Of a DNA stretch of 64,000 nt, positions 54,549 through 63,901 are shown piece by piece (within the stretch, counting starts at the first letter, position 1; the number at the start of each line of letters is the position of its first letter). The DNA lies in NCBI GenBank assembly GCA_002478865.1, contig DLJZ01000002.1:248001-312000 (forward strand), read 5' to 3'. Position numbers and translations under genes: made by a program. The notes under the pieces were generated by a model. It had not been told where the DNA came from. It worked only from the letters and a program-made list of their open reading frames with translations, and did not search any database. This stretch comes from Hungatella sp. UBA7603 (GTDB lineage: Bacteria; Bacillota; Clostridia; Lachnospirales; Lachnospiraceae).

Positions 54549-54680
54549 TGAAACCTCACATTATCCGAACAGCTTATCACCCCTAAGATCCCATGTTACG
54601 GTAACCGGTATTTTTTATTACCCAAAAACTGATCATACCATTTCAAAATAATCCCTGTCAATTTACTTCCAAACAAATGA

Positions 54681-56102
54681 TTAAATAGCGATCCTGCCGG
54701 TCACCAGCATAACAATGGATGTTACGGCACCTGCTATGATAAACAAGATCACAATGACCTCTTTTTTTGTAAATACATTTTCTTCCCCATGTTCTTTTCT
54801 TGCCTTTATGTAGAGAAAGATTCCAATGATATAAACAAGCATGCACATCAGAAAATATCCAATACCGGCTGCCCAGATGGCCCATGCATAAAAAGCTGTA
54901 CCCAAAACCCCCACAGCCAGCTGCAAGAGTTCTCCCTTTTCCTGGCGATGCTCATAGGAAAGTTTGATCTGGTAAACACAAACCAGAATCCAGGTAATAA
55001 ATATGGCCGCCGTACATAAGGAATAAGCAAAATTGTATGCTTTATCCGTAAACAGCAGGGTGAAAATAAAAACCTGAGAGAGAGCAGACATAAACACCAG
55101 GGAGAATATGGGCACATTCTTATCATTTACTTCCCCAAATTTTTTAGGAAGCAGATTCTGATTTGACATCAGAAGTGTTGTTTCAACCGGAAGCATGGTC
55201 CAGGATAACCAGCAGCCTGCAACAGAGATAATCATTGCAATATTGATAAAGGCTGCTCCCCACGGCCCTACGATCGAGGATAGAAGATATGCCATGGTTG
55301 GCTGCTTTAATTGACAGATTTCATCACGGCCCATCAGACCGTAGGGAAGCAGAGAAAGGAGCAGATAGATACCCAAAAGTCCTATTAACCCCAATACGGT
55401 AGCTTTTCCGGCTGTTGATTTGGTCTTTGCCCGATCCGACATCATGGCTGCTCCTTCAATTCCTACAAACACCCACATGAGCACCATGATACTGGAGTTT
55501 ACCTGAGACAGGACATCTTTTAATGAAAAGTTTCCTGAAACAGTTCCCCAGAAATCCGCCGTGAATACATCTGCCTTAAAAGCAATGATTGCCGCTATCA
55601 TGAAGAGAAGAAGCGGAACCAGCTTGCAGACGGTAATGATCGTATTTAAAACAGCCGCACTTTCAATTCCCTTATTTACCACAAAACACATCAGCCACAA
55701 AACCACACTTGCCACAATGATAGAAAGCAGATTGCTTCCATTTCCCAATGCGGGGAAAAAATAGCTCAATGCACTCATCATAATAGTTGCAAAGGCAATG
55801 TTTCCAAGCCACGCCGATAACCAGTATCCCCAACCACTGATAAAGCCGCCAAAAGGCCCAAAGGTTTCCGTTGCGTAGCTGAAGATTCCGCTTAATTCGG
55901 GGCGTTTACGAATAATGTTGGTAAGTGCCAGACACAGCATTAAAACGCCTGTTCCGCTAATAATCCAAGCAACGATGGCCGCTCCCGGGCTTGTCCCTTT
56001 TGCCATATCCGATGCAATGCCAAATATCCCACTTCCAATGGAAGAGCTGATCACCAGTGCAGTCAATGCAATCAGTCCCAATTTTTTCGTATCCTTTTCC
56101 AT
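54681..56102 (-). CDS. arcD: Arginine/ornithine antiporter (ArcD-like, APC family)
   Basis: 473 residues, about twelve helices, APC superfamily. It opens GLIALTALVISSSIGSGIFGI with the glycine-rich substrate loop typical of the family, and has FVGIEGAAMMSDRAK. By analogy and by context with arcABC it exchanges arginine for ornithine. Start behind GTAGGAGG. ARG-box-like sites lie upstream at 56243-56311. Confidence 0.85.
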   Translation of the reverse strand: MEKDTKKLGLIALTALVISSSIGSGIFGIASDMAKGTSPGAAIVAWIISGTGVLMLCLALTNIIRKRPELSGIFSYATETFGPFGGFISGWGYWLSAWLGNIAFATIMMSALSYFFPALGNGSNLLSIIVASVVLWLMCFVVNKGIESAAVLNTIITVCKLVPLLLFMIAAIIAFKADVFTADFWGTVSGNFSLKDVLSQVNSSIMVLMWVFVGIEGAAMMSDRAKTKSTAGKATVLGLIGLLGIYLLLSLLPYGLMGRDEICQLKQPTMAYLLSSIVGPWGAAFINIAMIISVAGCWLSWTMLPVETTLLMSNQNLLPKKFGEVNDKNVPIFSLVFMSALSQVFIFTLLFTDKAYNFAYSLCTAAIFITWILVCVYQIKLSYEHRQEKGELLQLAVGVLGTAFYAWAIWAAGIGYFLMCMLVYIIGIFLYIKARKEHGEENVFTKKEVIVILFIIAGAVTSIVMLVTGRIAI

Positions 56103-56242
56103 AAAAACCTCCTACGTATTGATTCTTTCATCGTATAGAAATTTGGAAAAAGATGTCTGACTCCAACGGACTATTTTCTTGTAATTTAGCACTTAATTTT
56201 TTTGATTGTCCTAATGCCTTTTATGATAAAACCATAGAATAT

Positions 56243-56311
56243 GCGTGAATATCCTGATTCCTGCTAAAAGGGGATTGTTTATGCATGAATATTTGGATAT
56301 AGATAAATTCA
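56243..56311 (-). promoter_or_regulatory. ARG-box-like sites upstream of arcD
   Basis: GCGTGAATATC (56243-56253), GCATGAATATT (56283-56293) and an inverted ATTCA (56307-56311) resemble TGAATA-type ARG boxes. They lie about 140-210 nt before the arcD start. The rest of 56103-56418 shows no gene. Confidence 0.35.
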
Positions 56312-56418
56312 TTCGTTTCTCTGTCTGATACAAATCAACAACAAAAATCCGGTTTTATTTCCTTTTCTCTGCCTTTCCTATTTAAAACAGTTTCAATAAC
56401 AGGTCACATTTCCAATAA

Positions 56419-56467
56419 AAAGGAGCACCTGCTTTGTGTTCTTATCCCACAAAGCAGGTGCTCCTTT
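56419..56467 (-). terminator. Terminator after the cbiMN operon
   Basis: A perfect 20-bp stem (AAAGGAGCACCTGCTTTGTG / CACAAAGCAGGTGCTCCTTT) with a 9-nt loop, followed on the minus strand by TTATT. One of the strongest hairpins in the window. It can also stop transcripts from the opposite side. Confidence 0.88.
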
Positions 56468-56518
56468 ACTCATGACTCCTAGTCATTCCTAGTCATCTCA
56501 AAATGCATACCAATTAAG

Positions 56519-56830
56519 TTATTTATCCTGCCATTTTTTCCGTTCTACAAACCGTCCCATGAAAAAGGCAAGTACTCCTACTCCAATTCCTGTCTGAAGG
56601 CAGAAGATCAGGCTTTCCACTTCTCCCGGAAGTTCTCCGCCAAGCATGGTTTCAAGTACTGGTGTAAACCATGGTTCATACTCCGTTCCGCGGATCTCAG
56701 AGATCATCTGACTTCCTGCATCATCAGAACCACCAAATTCCGCCCCCTTGATTGCAAAGAGAGGAATCATTGCAATGAGACAAACAAGTAACAAAAGTAC
56801 TGCCATAATTTTTTTATTCTTTGCTGTCAT
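56519..56830 (-). CDS. cbiN: Cobalt transport protein CbiN
   Basis: 103 residues, two hydrophobic helices with an extracytoplasmic loop containing GSDDAGSQMISEI and YEPWF, as in CbiN. It helps the S component CbiM load Co2+ in the CbiMNQO energy-coupling factor transporter. It starts 1 nt after the cbiM stop, behind AAGGAGG. Confidence 0.9.
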   Translation of the reverse strand: MTAKNKKIMAVLLLLVCLIAMIPLFAIKGAEFGGSDDAGSQMISEIRGTEYEPWFTPVLETMLGGELPGEVESLIFCLQTGIGVGVLAFFMGRFVERKKWQDK

Positions 56831-56831
56831 C

Positions 56832-57581
56832 TTATCTTACCTCCTTGGAAAATCCCATGGACTTTAACTCTGGAAGAGCATAGGTTTCAAGAGCCATTAT
56901 AATAACCGCTGTAAGAATTCCTTCAATGATAGCTAATGGAAGCTGAGTGGGGGCAAATACACCTAAGAACTTGATTGCAGAAGCACCGACTCCGCCAACC
57001 TCAGAAGGATAGGCAAAGGCAAGCTGTATGCTAGTCACACAGTATGTAAATAAATCTCCAATCATGGCGGCTAAAAATACGCTGACCAGTTTATTGACCT
57101 TTAAGCTTCTGCATAATTTATAGATCCCAAAAGACACGAACGGTCCTGCAATGGCCATGGAAAAGGTATTGGCTCCAAGGGTAGTAAGTCCTCCGTGTGC
57201 CAGCAAAATCGCCTGAAAAATCAGTACGATGATTCCCAAAATGCTGACGGCTGACGGCCCAAACAAAATGGCCCCAAGACCGGTTCCTGTCATATGGGAA
57301 CAGCTTCCTGTCACAGAAGGAATTTTTAAGGAGGAAATCACAAAAACAAAGGCTCCCGACATGGCAAGTATTGTGATTGCTTTTCTGTTCTCCCGAAGAG
57401 TTTTCTTAATGGAGAAAAACCCGGCTGCCAAAAATGGAATACAGATTGCTCCCCAGGCAATGCAATATCCCGCTGGTAAATATCCCTCCATTATATGCAT
57501 GGCATAGGCGCTTGGAACGATTCCAAAAGCCAGTGCAAATGCGGTTGCAAGCTTCATGATACTTTTTTCTTTCTTACTCAT
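56832..57581 (-). CDS. cbiM: Cobalt transport protein CbiM
   Basis: 249 residues, about seven helices. The mature start [13 protein letters not shown] holds the His-rich N-terminal metal-binding loop of CbiM, after a signal-like segment of about 27 residues ([12 protein letters not shown]). First gene after the cobalamin riboswitch, so it is shut off by vitamin B12. Start ATG behind AAGGAGA. Confidence 0.93.
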   Translation of the reverse strand: MSKKEKSIMKLATAFALAFGIVPSAYAMHIMEGYLPAGYCIAWGAICIPFLAAGFFSIKKTLRENRKAITILAMSGAFVFVISSLKIPSVTGSCSHMTGTGLGAILFGPSAVSILGIIVLIFQAILLAHGGLTTLGANTFSMAIAGPFVSFGIYKLCRSLKVNKLVSVFLAAMIGDLFTYCVTSIQLAFAYPSEVGGVGASAIKFLGVFAPTQLPLAIIEGILTAVIIMALETYALPELKSMGFSKEVR

Positions 57582-57725
57582 TTGTTATTCTCCTTCCAAT
57601 AAAATAAGCACCCTACATCCGACGATTCCCACTCATCAGACAGGCGCTTTTTAAGGAAAATCTTTCTATCACAAAAAGATCTCCTCACATGGGTCATCAC
57701 TCGTAACCAATGTGCAGCGAAATGA

Positions 57726-57882
57726 AAGGCAGGTCTTCTGACTCATGGATCAACGCAACAGTTTCTCTTCCCAGTTTCCCAGTGATTCATTAAACTGTGC
57801 TCCCCACTTACAGCGGCGGGACCGTAAGGGACTTTCACCCTTTTCCCTATTATCCTGCGGAGAATTTTCACAGGCACCTTTC
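57726..57882 (-). promoter_or_regulatory. Cobalamin riboswitch before cbiM
   Basis: Reading the minus strand, the conserved parts occur in order: AGGTGCC (57873-57879), GGTGAAAGTCCC (57828-57839), GCCGCTGTAA (B12 box, 57808-57817), then GGGAAACTGGGAAG and AGAAGACCTGCC (57728-57739). This is the standard cobalamin aptamer. It lies about 145 nt before cbiM and regulates cbiMN. The cbiO gene ends just upstream at 57916. Confidence 0.93.
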
Positions 57883-57915
57883 ACAAAATACTCTCTTATT
57901 TTAGTCCTAATACCA

Positions 57916-58773
57916 TTATCTGTCAATTTCTTTCGCTCTGCACGAATTTGCCTGTAAGAGGCTCTCAAGCTCCCTTGCATCTTTGGGGCAGACAACTTCC
58001 TCTTGTAAGACTCCATGCCTTACCAGACTTTCAAACACATCCATAATAACAGGTTTTCTTAAATTTGCTTCCTCCAACACATCAGGGGAATCAAATACCT
58101 CTCTCACCCGACCATCTGCAATCATACGCCCCCCGGAAAAAACAAGCGCGCGCTCTGCCCATTGGAATGCGAAATCCACATCATGAGTGGAAATCAATAG
58201 AGTTTTCCCCAAATGAGTCATTTCATCCAGAACTTCCTTTAACATCTTTACATTGACTGGATCAAGAGACGCAGTCGGTTCATCAAAGAGAATCACTTCC
58301 GGCTCCATAGCGATGATATCCGCTATGCTTACCCGTTTTTTCTCTCCTCCGCTTAGATAGTGGGGGGGCCTGTCCTTCATCTCGGTTAAATTCATGGAAG
58401 CCAATGATGAATTAACCCGCTTCACCACTTCCTCCTTGGAAAGCCTTAGATTCATTGGTCCAAAGGAAACCTCTGAAAAAACCGTAGAGGCAATGATCTG
58501 ATTGTCTGCATCCTGGAATACGATTCCAACATTCCTTCGCAGTTCATTGATCTCCTTTTTACCGATTTCCTTATCCCGGTAGAGTATTCTTCCGGAATCT
58601 GGAGTAAGAACCCCGTTAAGAGTGAGAAATAAAGTAGATTTTCCAGCTCCATTGGAACCGAGCACCACAATCTTTTCTCCCTTTTTAACCGTTAGATCAA
58701 TCCCTTTTAATGCCTCTTTTTCCTGACCGTAGGAATAACGCAATCCCTCTGCCTTTAAAAGAACTTCTTCCAC
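57916..58773 (-). CDS. cbiO: Cobalt ECF transporter ATPase CbiO
   Basis: 285 residues from GTG 58773, 7 nt from AAGG (58781-58784); a GTG at 58779 is too close to the site. ABC ATPase with GSNGAGKST, LSGGEKKRVSIA and VILFDEPTASLDP, and an energy-coupling-factor type C-terminus. It pairs with CbiQ. It comes before the riboswitch and is probably not controlled by it. Confidence 0.9.
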   Translation of the reverse strand: MEEVLLKAEGLRYSYGQEKEALKGIDLTVKKGEKIVVLGSNGAGKSTLFLTLNGVLTPDSGRILYRDKEIGKKEINELRRNVGIVFQDADNQIIASTVFSEVSFGPMNLRLSKEEVVKRVNSSLASMNLTEMKDRPPHYLSGGEKKRVSIADIIAMEPEVILFDEPTASLDPVNVKMLKEVLDEMTHLGKTLLISTHDVDFAFQWAERALVFSGGRMIADGRVREVFDSPDVLEEANLRKPVIMDVFESLVRHGVLQEEVVCPKDARELESLLQANSCRAKEIDR

Positions 58774-58791
58774 AGCCACACCTTCTTTCTC

Positions 58792-59562
58792 TTATGGTAC
58801 CAATAGGAAAATCAGTAAGAGAGCCATAAAATAACAGAGAGCGGCTACAATCTGCCACCTGGCTACCCTTTTTTCCTCTGTTAAAAACAAAAGCTCTCCA
58901 TCATAACACCTGGCTACCATCGCATCGTAATAAGTACTTGCCTTTTTTAAGGATACTACAAACAGATTTCCTGCACTGCTTCCAAAGGAACGGCAGGATG
59001 TCTTAAAATCACGGTATCCAAGTCTTGATACGGCTGCCTGCTTCATAAGGCGCTGGGTACCTGTCATAACAAAGATAAACCGGTAAATCATATGCATCAG
59101 CTCTATAAACAGCTTTGGCACACGAAGGTGTTTTAAAACACCAATCACTTCACTGGCCGGAGTGGAAAGAACCAGCATATACATGGCACTTAATGCCGCA
59201 ATCGCCTTTAAAACCAGTTTAAATGCTGTCACTCCTCCTGCTTTCGATACCCAAACATAATGCCCAAACCCATGAAACAGCACGTAACCAAATGGCTTTG
59301 AAGAGAATTCAATCACAATCGCAACCGTTCCAAGAATCAGAAAACCAAGTGGTATTTTAAGAAGCTTTAAGTATTTAAAAAGGGGCAAACCGCCAAACCA
59401 AACCGTAACAGCCGACATGGTCAAAAGCACCGTTATGGAAATCCCTAGATGGTTTGCTCCAATACAAAATAGTAAAGCTCCTGCTGCCACCGCCGCCTTA
59501 AAACCAGGACTGATCCCCCTCATACGGGATTCATAGGCATAGGAATCAATTGTCTCCATCAT
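58792..59562 (-). CDS. cbiQ: Cobalt ECF transporter transmembrane protein CbiQ
   Basis: 256 residues, five or six helices, with the coupling motif VSRLGYRDFKTSCRSFGSS near residues 180-200, which contacts CbiO. Start behind GGAAAGGAGG. First gene of the cbiQO unit. Confidence 0.9.
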   Translation of the reverse strand: MMETIDSYAYESRMRGISPGFKAAVAAGALLFCIGANHLGISITVLLTMSAVTVWFGGLPLFKYLKLLKIPLGFLILGTVAIVIEFSSKPFGYVLFHGFGHYVWVSKAGGVTAFKLVLKAIAALSAMYMLVLSTPASEVIGVLKHLRVPKLFIELMHMIYRFIFVMTGTQRLMKQAAVSRLGYRDFKTSCRSFGSSAGNLFVVSLKKASTYYDAMVARCYDGELLFLTEEKRVARWQIVAALCYFMALLLIFLLVP

Positions 59563-59582
59563 TTCACCTCCTTTCCAAGCTG

Positions 59583-59611
59583 ATTATAAGCCAGGAATGT
59601 CCATACTGCAA
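59583..59611 (-). promoter_or_regulatory. cbiQO promoter
   Basis: On the minus strand TTGCAG (59606-59611), 17-nt spacer and TATAAT (59583-59588), about 20 nt before the cbiQ start. It is a strong, riboswitch-independent promoter. Confidence 0.65.
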
Positions 59612-59646
59612 GAAACTACTGTGATTTTTTTCCTTCTTGGGAAAAC

Positions 59647-59724
59647 AGAGACAAAGAAAAAGACCGATTAAGTTCTGGCTGTTTTACCAACCAAAGCCTA
59701 AACGACCTTTTTCCGTTTGTCTCT
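59647..59724 (-). terminator. Terminator after the ABC-F gene
   Basis: AGAGACAAA (59647-59655) pairs with TTTGTCTCT (59716-59724), with further AAAAAG/CTTTTT pairing inside. It begins 3 nt after the ABC-F stop and lies before the cbiQ promoter. The loop is large. Confidence 0.6.
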
Positions 59725-59727
59725 ATA

Positions 59728-61368
59728 TTATTGATTCTCTTCTGACTGCTCTTCTGTCAAAGTAAATACCTGTCTCTTACGAGCCATCTCATCACTTTCA
59801 AGATATTCGTCATAGGTGGTGATTTTATCAATCAACTGACCGTTTACAATTTCCATAATACGGTTTGCTGTTGTCTGTACGATCTGGTGGTCACGAGAGG
59901 AGAAAAGAATAACTCCCTGGAATTTTACAATGCTATTGTTTAAGGCTGTAATGGATTCCATGTCCAAGTGATCCGTAGGCTCATCCAACAACAGTACATT
60001 GGAAGCAGATATCATAAGCTTTGAAAGCATACAACGAACTTTCTCACCTCCTGATAATACCTTAACCTTCTTAACGCCATCTTCTCCTGCAAAAAGCATA
60101 CGTCCAAGGAAGCCACGAACATAGGTCGCATCCTTTTCTGGAGAATACTGGGTCAGCCAGTCAGCAATGGTATCATCGTTATCAAATTCTGCCGAGTTGT
60201 CCTTAGGAAAGTAGCTTTGGCTTGTGGTAATGCCCCACTTATACTCTCCCTCGTCAGGCTCCATCTCTCCTGCAAGAATCTTAAACAAAACGGATTTTGC
60301 AAGTTCATTGGGTCCTACAAGAGCTACTTTATCCTCACGATTTATGGTAAAGGAAATATTATCAAGAATCTTAACACCATTAATGGTTTTAGAAAGATTG
60401 GTTACAGATAATACCTCATTTCCAATCTCACGTGCTGGACGGAAATCAATGTATGGATATTTACGGCTAGATGGCTTAATGTCATCTAACTCGATCTTTT
60501 CAAGAGCGCGCTTTCTGGAAGTTGCCTGCTTTGATTTAGAAGCATTGGCGGAGAATCGCTGAACAAATTCCTGAAGTTCTTTGATTTTCTCTTCCTTTTT
60601 GCGGTTTGATTCCTTCATCTGCTTTACCATAAGCTGACTGGACTCATACCAGAAATCATAGTTTCCAGCGTAAAGCTGAATCTTGCTGTAATCAATATCT
60701 GCGATATGGGTACAGACTTTATTTAAGAAATAACGGTCATGGGATACAACGATAACCGTATTATCAAAGTTAATAAGGAACTCCTCCAGCCATGCAATGG
60801 CATCTAAATCCAAATGGTTGGTAGGCTCATCCAAAAGAAGAATATCAGGATTACCAAACAGTGCCTGAGAAAGAAGTACTTTAACCTTTTCCGCACCATT
60901 TAGGTCTTTTACATATTTATAGTGTAAATCAGTATCAATTCCAAGTCCATTTAAAAGGTTAGCAGCATCTGACTCTGCCTCCCATCCATTCATGGCAGCG
61001 AATTCACCTTCTAAATCTGCTGCTTTAATACCATCTTCATCGGTAAAATCTTCCTTCATATAGATGGCATCTTTTTCTTTCATGATCTCGTAAAGTCTGG
61101 TGTTACCCATAATTACGGTATCAAGTACCTGGAACTCATCATATCTATAATGATCCTGCTTTAAGAAGGATAGTCTCTCTCCTGGTGTTATTACGATATC
61201 TCCAGATGAAGTCTCCAGTTCACCGGAAAGAATCTTAAGGAATGTGGATTTACCGGCCCCGTTAGCACCGATTAAGCCGTAGCAGTTTCCTTCTGTAAAC
61301 TTAATGTTTACATCCTCAAACAAAGCCTTCTTCCCGATTCTTAATGTTACGTTATGCGCACTAATCAT
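59728..61368 (-). CDS. ABC-F ATPase (YbiT/YkpA-like)
   Basis: 546 residues from ATG 61368; an upstream in-frame start at 61443 adds unsupported residues. Soluble double-ABC protein of the translation-factor type. The first Walker A is GANGAGKST; the second reads GPNELAKSV. The first signature is LNGAEKVKVLL and the second LSGGEKVRCML, variations known in the YkpA branch of Firmicutes. The inter-domain linker is rich in Lys/Glu and may contact the ribosome. Confidence 0.87.
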   Translation of the reverse strand: MISAHNVTLRIGKKALFEDVNIKFTEGNCYGLIGANGAGKSTFLKILSGELETSSGDIVITPGERLSFLKQDHYRYDEFQVLDTVIMGNTRLYEIMKEKDAIYMKEDFTDEDGIKAADLEGEFAAMNGWEAESDAANLLNGLGIDTDLHYKYVKDLNGAEKVKVLLSQALFGNPDILLLDEPTNHLDLDAIAWLEEFLINFDNTVIVVSHDRYFLNKVCTHIADIDYSKIQLYAGNYDFWYESSQLMVKQMKESNRKKEEKIKELQEFVQRFSANASKSKQATSRKRALEKIELDDIKPSSRKYPYIDFRPAREIGNEVLSVTNLSKTINGVKILDNISFTINREDKVALVGPNELAKSVLFKILAGEMEPDEGEYKWGITTSQSYFPKDNSAEFDNDDTIADWLTQYSPEKDATYVRGFLGRMLFAGEDGVKKVKVLSGGEKVRCMLSKLMISASNVLLLDEPTDHLDMESITALNNSIVKFQGVILFSSRDHQIVQTTANRIMEIVNGQLIDKITTYDEYLESDEMARKRQVFTLTEEQSEENQ

Positions 61369-61531
61369 CTTTAATTTCCTTTCTGTGATCTGCTTATGAA
61401 AATAACCATAAAAAAAGGCCCACTGGACCCCTTGCTCTGTCATCTCTCTTATTTTACATGAAAATCCCGAATTTGCAAGCCTTTTATCAAAAAAGCCTTG
61501 CTTATCCGGGATTTTACGGCATTCTTCTTTT

Positions 61532-62170
61532 TTACTTGGCAGCTTCTACCTTTAATGGGAAATTAGACGTACTTCCAGCATCATAAGTGACTGTTACATA
61601 GATAACCTTCACTTTCGCTTTGCTTCCATTGCTGTCATCATCAGCCTTTCCAAGAACATCGGAATCAAGACCTTCTGCGTTATCTTTTAGAAAGCTTAAA
61701 TCCTTGCCGTCCTCTGTTTTAATGGTAAAGGTACTCATCGCCTGATCCGTTACGGTTCCTGTTGCCTCCAAAGGCTTCATATCTTCCTGGGCATCTAATA
61801 CAAGCAGAATTTTGGCATTCTTTGCATCTGCCCCTGAGATCTCTCCTTTATAAACCACAGAAATCTCTACTCCTTTTTCTAACGCATAGGAGGTTTCAAC
61901 CGCTGCTTCGTTTAAATCAAGTGGGATCTGATCCTTGCCGTTAGATACGGTAATCCCCTTCATGTTATCGGTGACACTTTCCACCTTGCCGTTCAATATC
62001 TTAAATTCTCCGGCATTCCCCGGAGCTTCTGTGCTTGCCTGGGCCGTACTTTCTGAGTTTTTTGTCTCAGCAGTCGTTGCGGTCGTTTCTGTATTGCTTG
62101 CTGATTTTCCACAAGCTGTAAATACCAGGGCGGCACATAATACCAATGCTGCAACCAAAGTTTTCTTCAT
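61532..62170 (-). CDS. Lipoprotein of unknown function (DUF5666-like)
   Basis: 212 residues. A signal peptide ends in a lipobox FTAC (about Cys20), then a Ser/Thr/Glu-rich linker to about residue 50. The remainder has two similar beta-rich parts (FKILNGKVESVTDNMKGITV and ATGTVTDQAMSTFTIKTEDG), like DUF5666/OB-fold repeats. Function unknown. Confidence 0.75.
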   Translation of the reverse strand: MKKTLVAALVLCAALVFTACGKSASNTETTATTAETKNSESTAQASTEAPGNAGEFKILNGKVESVTDNMKGITVSNGKDQIPLDLNEAAVETSYALEKGVEISVVYKGEISGADAKNAKILLVLDAQEDMKPLEATGTVTDQAMSTFTIKTEDGKDLSFLKDNAEGLDSDVLGKADDDSNGSKAKVKVIYVTVTYDAGSTSNFPLKVEAAK

Positions 62171-62517
62171 AAGCTTCCTCTTCTTTCTTTTATAAAATAA
62201 CCTATGATGTCACCTTCAGTATACCATCCGTTTGTGAAAAATCCTTATCTTTTTTCTTAATTTATTCACTTAACTTCCTAAAATTGGTATTTTCCTGGTT
62301 AAAACCCAGGTTTTAGAGACTTTAAGTCTCATCACCCTTTACCACCTTAATGTAGCCAAAACCAGGCATCATACATTCAGAAAGTAATATAATCTTCTAT
62401 ATATAATTCATCTTGCATACCATTGACATGTTACCTACTGCCAGCGGATCAGCTAAAACACCTTTAAATATCTACTTTTTTACCGCTCATTTTTCATTAC
62501 TAATATACATATTTCCT
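62171..62517. other. Intergenic region with two inverted repeats
   Basis: No gene seen. A hairpin of CCTGG/CCAGG (62294-62310) and a palindrome GAGACTTTAAGTCTC (62316-62330) lie side by side; they may form a weak terminator for the EamA gene. The remainder shows nothing notable. Confidence 0.35.
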
Positions 62518-63414
62518 CTACTTGGATATATTAAGCTCTCCGTTCCCCTTATGAAACAAATTTTGTATTTTTACTTGTGAGAATACAACACCGGAAAAAA
62601 TCAAAACTGCTCCTATGTATCCTTTGATGTCCAGAATCTCATGTAGAAATATAAAAGACAAGATAGCTGAAAATACAGGTTCCAGTGAAAAGATCAAACC
62701 AATTTTTTCAGACGATGTGTATCGTTGTGCAATTGGCTGGATAACAAACCCATATGCACTGCAAATAAGTCCAAGTCCAAGTATTGCACCCCATTGCTCG
62801 GCTGTCTGCGGCAGTGAGGGTTTTTCTAAGCACAGCATGAATATGGTACCCAAAAAAGAAGCTACTCCTAATTGAATGATACTGATAAGCAGCGTATCTT
62901 CTTTTTTTGCAATCCGATCCAGGACAATAATGTATATTGCATAAAATAATGCAGCAAACAGGCAATATGCCGCCCCTTTGTCCAATCCAAAGGTATCTTT
63001 TACCGTCAATAAAAATAGTCCCACAATCGCCAATAGGATACTAATCACAATTGTCCTGTTGGGAAATCTACGCTTTAGGATACTTTCTAAAATCGGGACA
63101 ATAATAACAGTAGTGCTGGCCAGAAAACCCGCTGTAGATGCCGTTGTGTGATTGACACCAATTACCAGGCCGGCAAATAGCAGAAACAGCAATATACCCA
63201 TTAGAATTCCCTTCCATAAAACCGCTGCTGTAAGATTACGGAAGCGAGGCAAGAAAACTAACGCCATACAAATAAATGCTATACCAAACCGCAAAGCAAT
63301 CAGATTAAATGGACTAATACCATCAAGACCGACTTTCATCAACAGGTAAGAAGACCCCCACGCAAGCGAAACGGTTCCCATGAGGAATTCGGCTTTTCGA
63401 CTATTCATCTTCAT
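62518..63414 (-). CDS. EamA-family (DMT) transporter
   Basis: 298 residues from ATG 63414, with AAGGA 11 nt upstream; starts at 63438 and 63408 are possible. Ten helices in two EamA repeats (LMGTVSLAWGSSYLLMK and GAAYCLFAALFYAIYIIV). Metabolite exporter or importer of unknown substrate. It overlaps the end of the ybaK gene, so both are likely co-transcribed. Confidence 0.85.
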   Translation of the reverse strand: MKMNSRKAEFLMGTVSLAWGSSYLLMKVGLDGISPFNLIALRFGIAFICMALVFLPRFRNLTAAVLWKGILMGILLFLLFAGLVIGVNHTTASTAGFLASTTVIIVPILESILKRRFPNRTIVISILLAIVGLFLLTVKDTFGLDKGAAYCLFAALFYAIYIIVLDRIAKKEDTLLISIIQLGVASFLGTIFMLCLEKPSLPQTAEQWGAILGLGLICSAYGFVIQPIAQRYTSSEKIGLIFSLEPVFSAILSFIFLHEILDIKGYIGAVLIFSGVVFSQVKIQNLFHKGNGELNISK

Positions 63415-63886
63415 TGACGTACCAGTCCTTGCATACATCTACCCAAGACACAGGCAACACATGCTTTTCCAATTCTTCTACTGAGAGCTTGACGGTACTG
63501 TTCAAACTGCCGCCTGCTGTATAAACAATTTCAAACCGTTTGAGAGATATATCTAAATAAACTTTTACCTCCTGATGAATAGCAAACGGACATACCGCTC
63601 CCGGAACATGTCCAATCAAAGCTTCCACCTGATCCCTGGGCATCATAACGGTCTTTTGATGGAAACAGGCTTTGTATTTTCTATTGTCTACCTTCGCATC
63701 GCCAGCCATGACCACCAAAACAGGCTCCCCATTTTGAATGAACGACATTGTTTTTGCAATATGGGCAGGTTCACAGCCGATTGCTTGTGCCGCATGTTCA
63801 ACAGTATCTCCTATATGTTCCCGAATAACTACACGTTCGGCCAAACCGGCATTCTCAAAATATTTTTTTACTTTTTCGTAAGACAT
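63401..63886 (-). CDS. YbaK/EbsC-type aminoacyl-tRNA deacylase
   Basis: 161 residues with the YbaK-fold: EHAAQAIGCEPAHIAKTMSF (Lys of the active site), VMAGDAKVDNRK and PGAVCPF. The family removes mischarged amino acids, typically Cys from Cys-tRNA(Pro). Start behind GGAGTG. Confidence 0.87.
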   Translation of the reverse strand: MSYEKVKKYFENAGLAERVVIREHIGDTVEHAAQAIGCEPAHIAKTMSFIQNGEPVLVVMAGDAKVDNRKYKACFHQKTVMMPRDQVEALIGHVPGAVCPFAIHQEVKVYLDISLKRFEIVYTAGGSLNSTVKLSVEELEKHVLPVSWVDVCKDWYVNEDE

Positions 63887-63901
63887 TGTAATTGTGCACT
63901 C

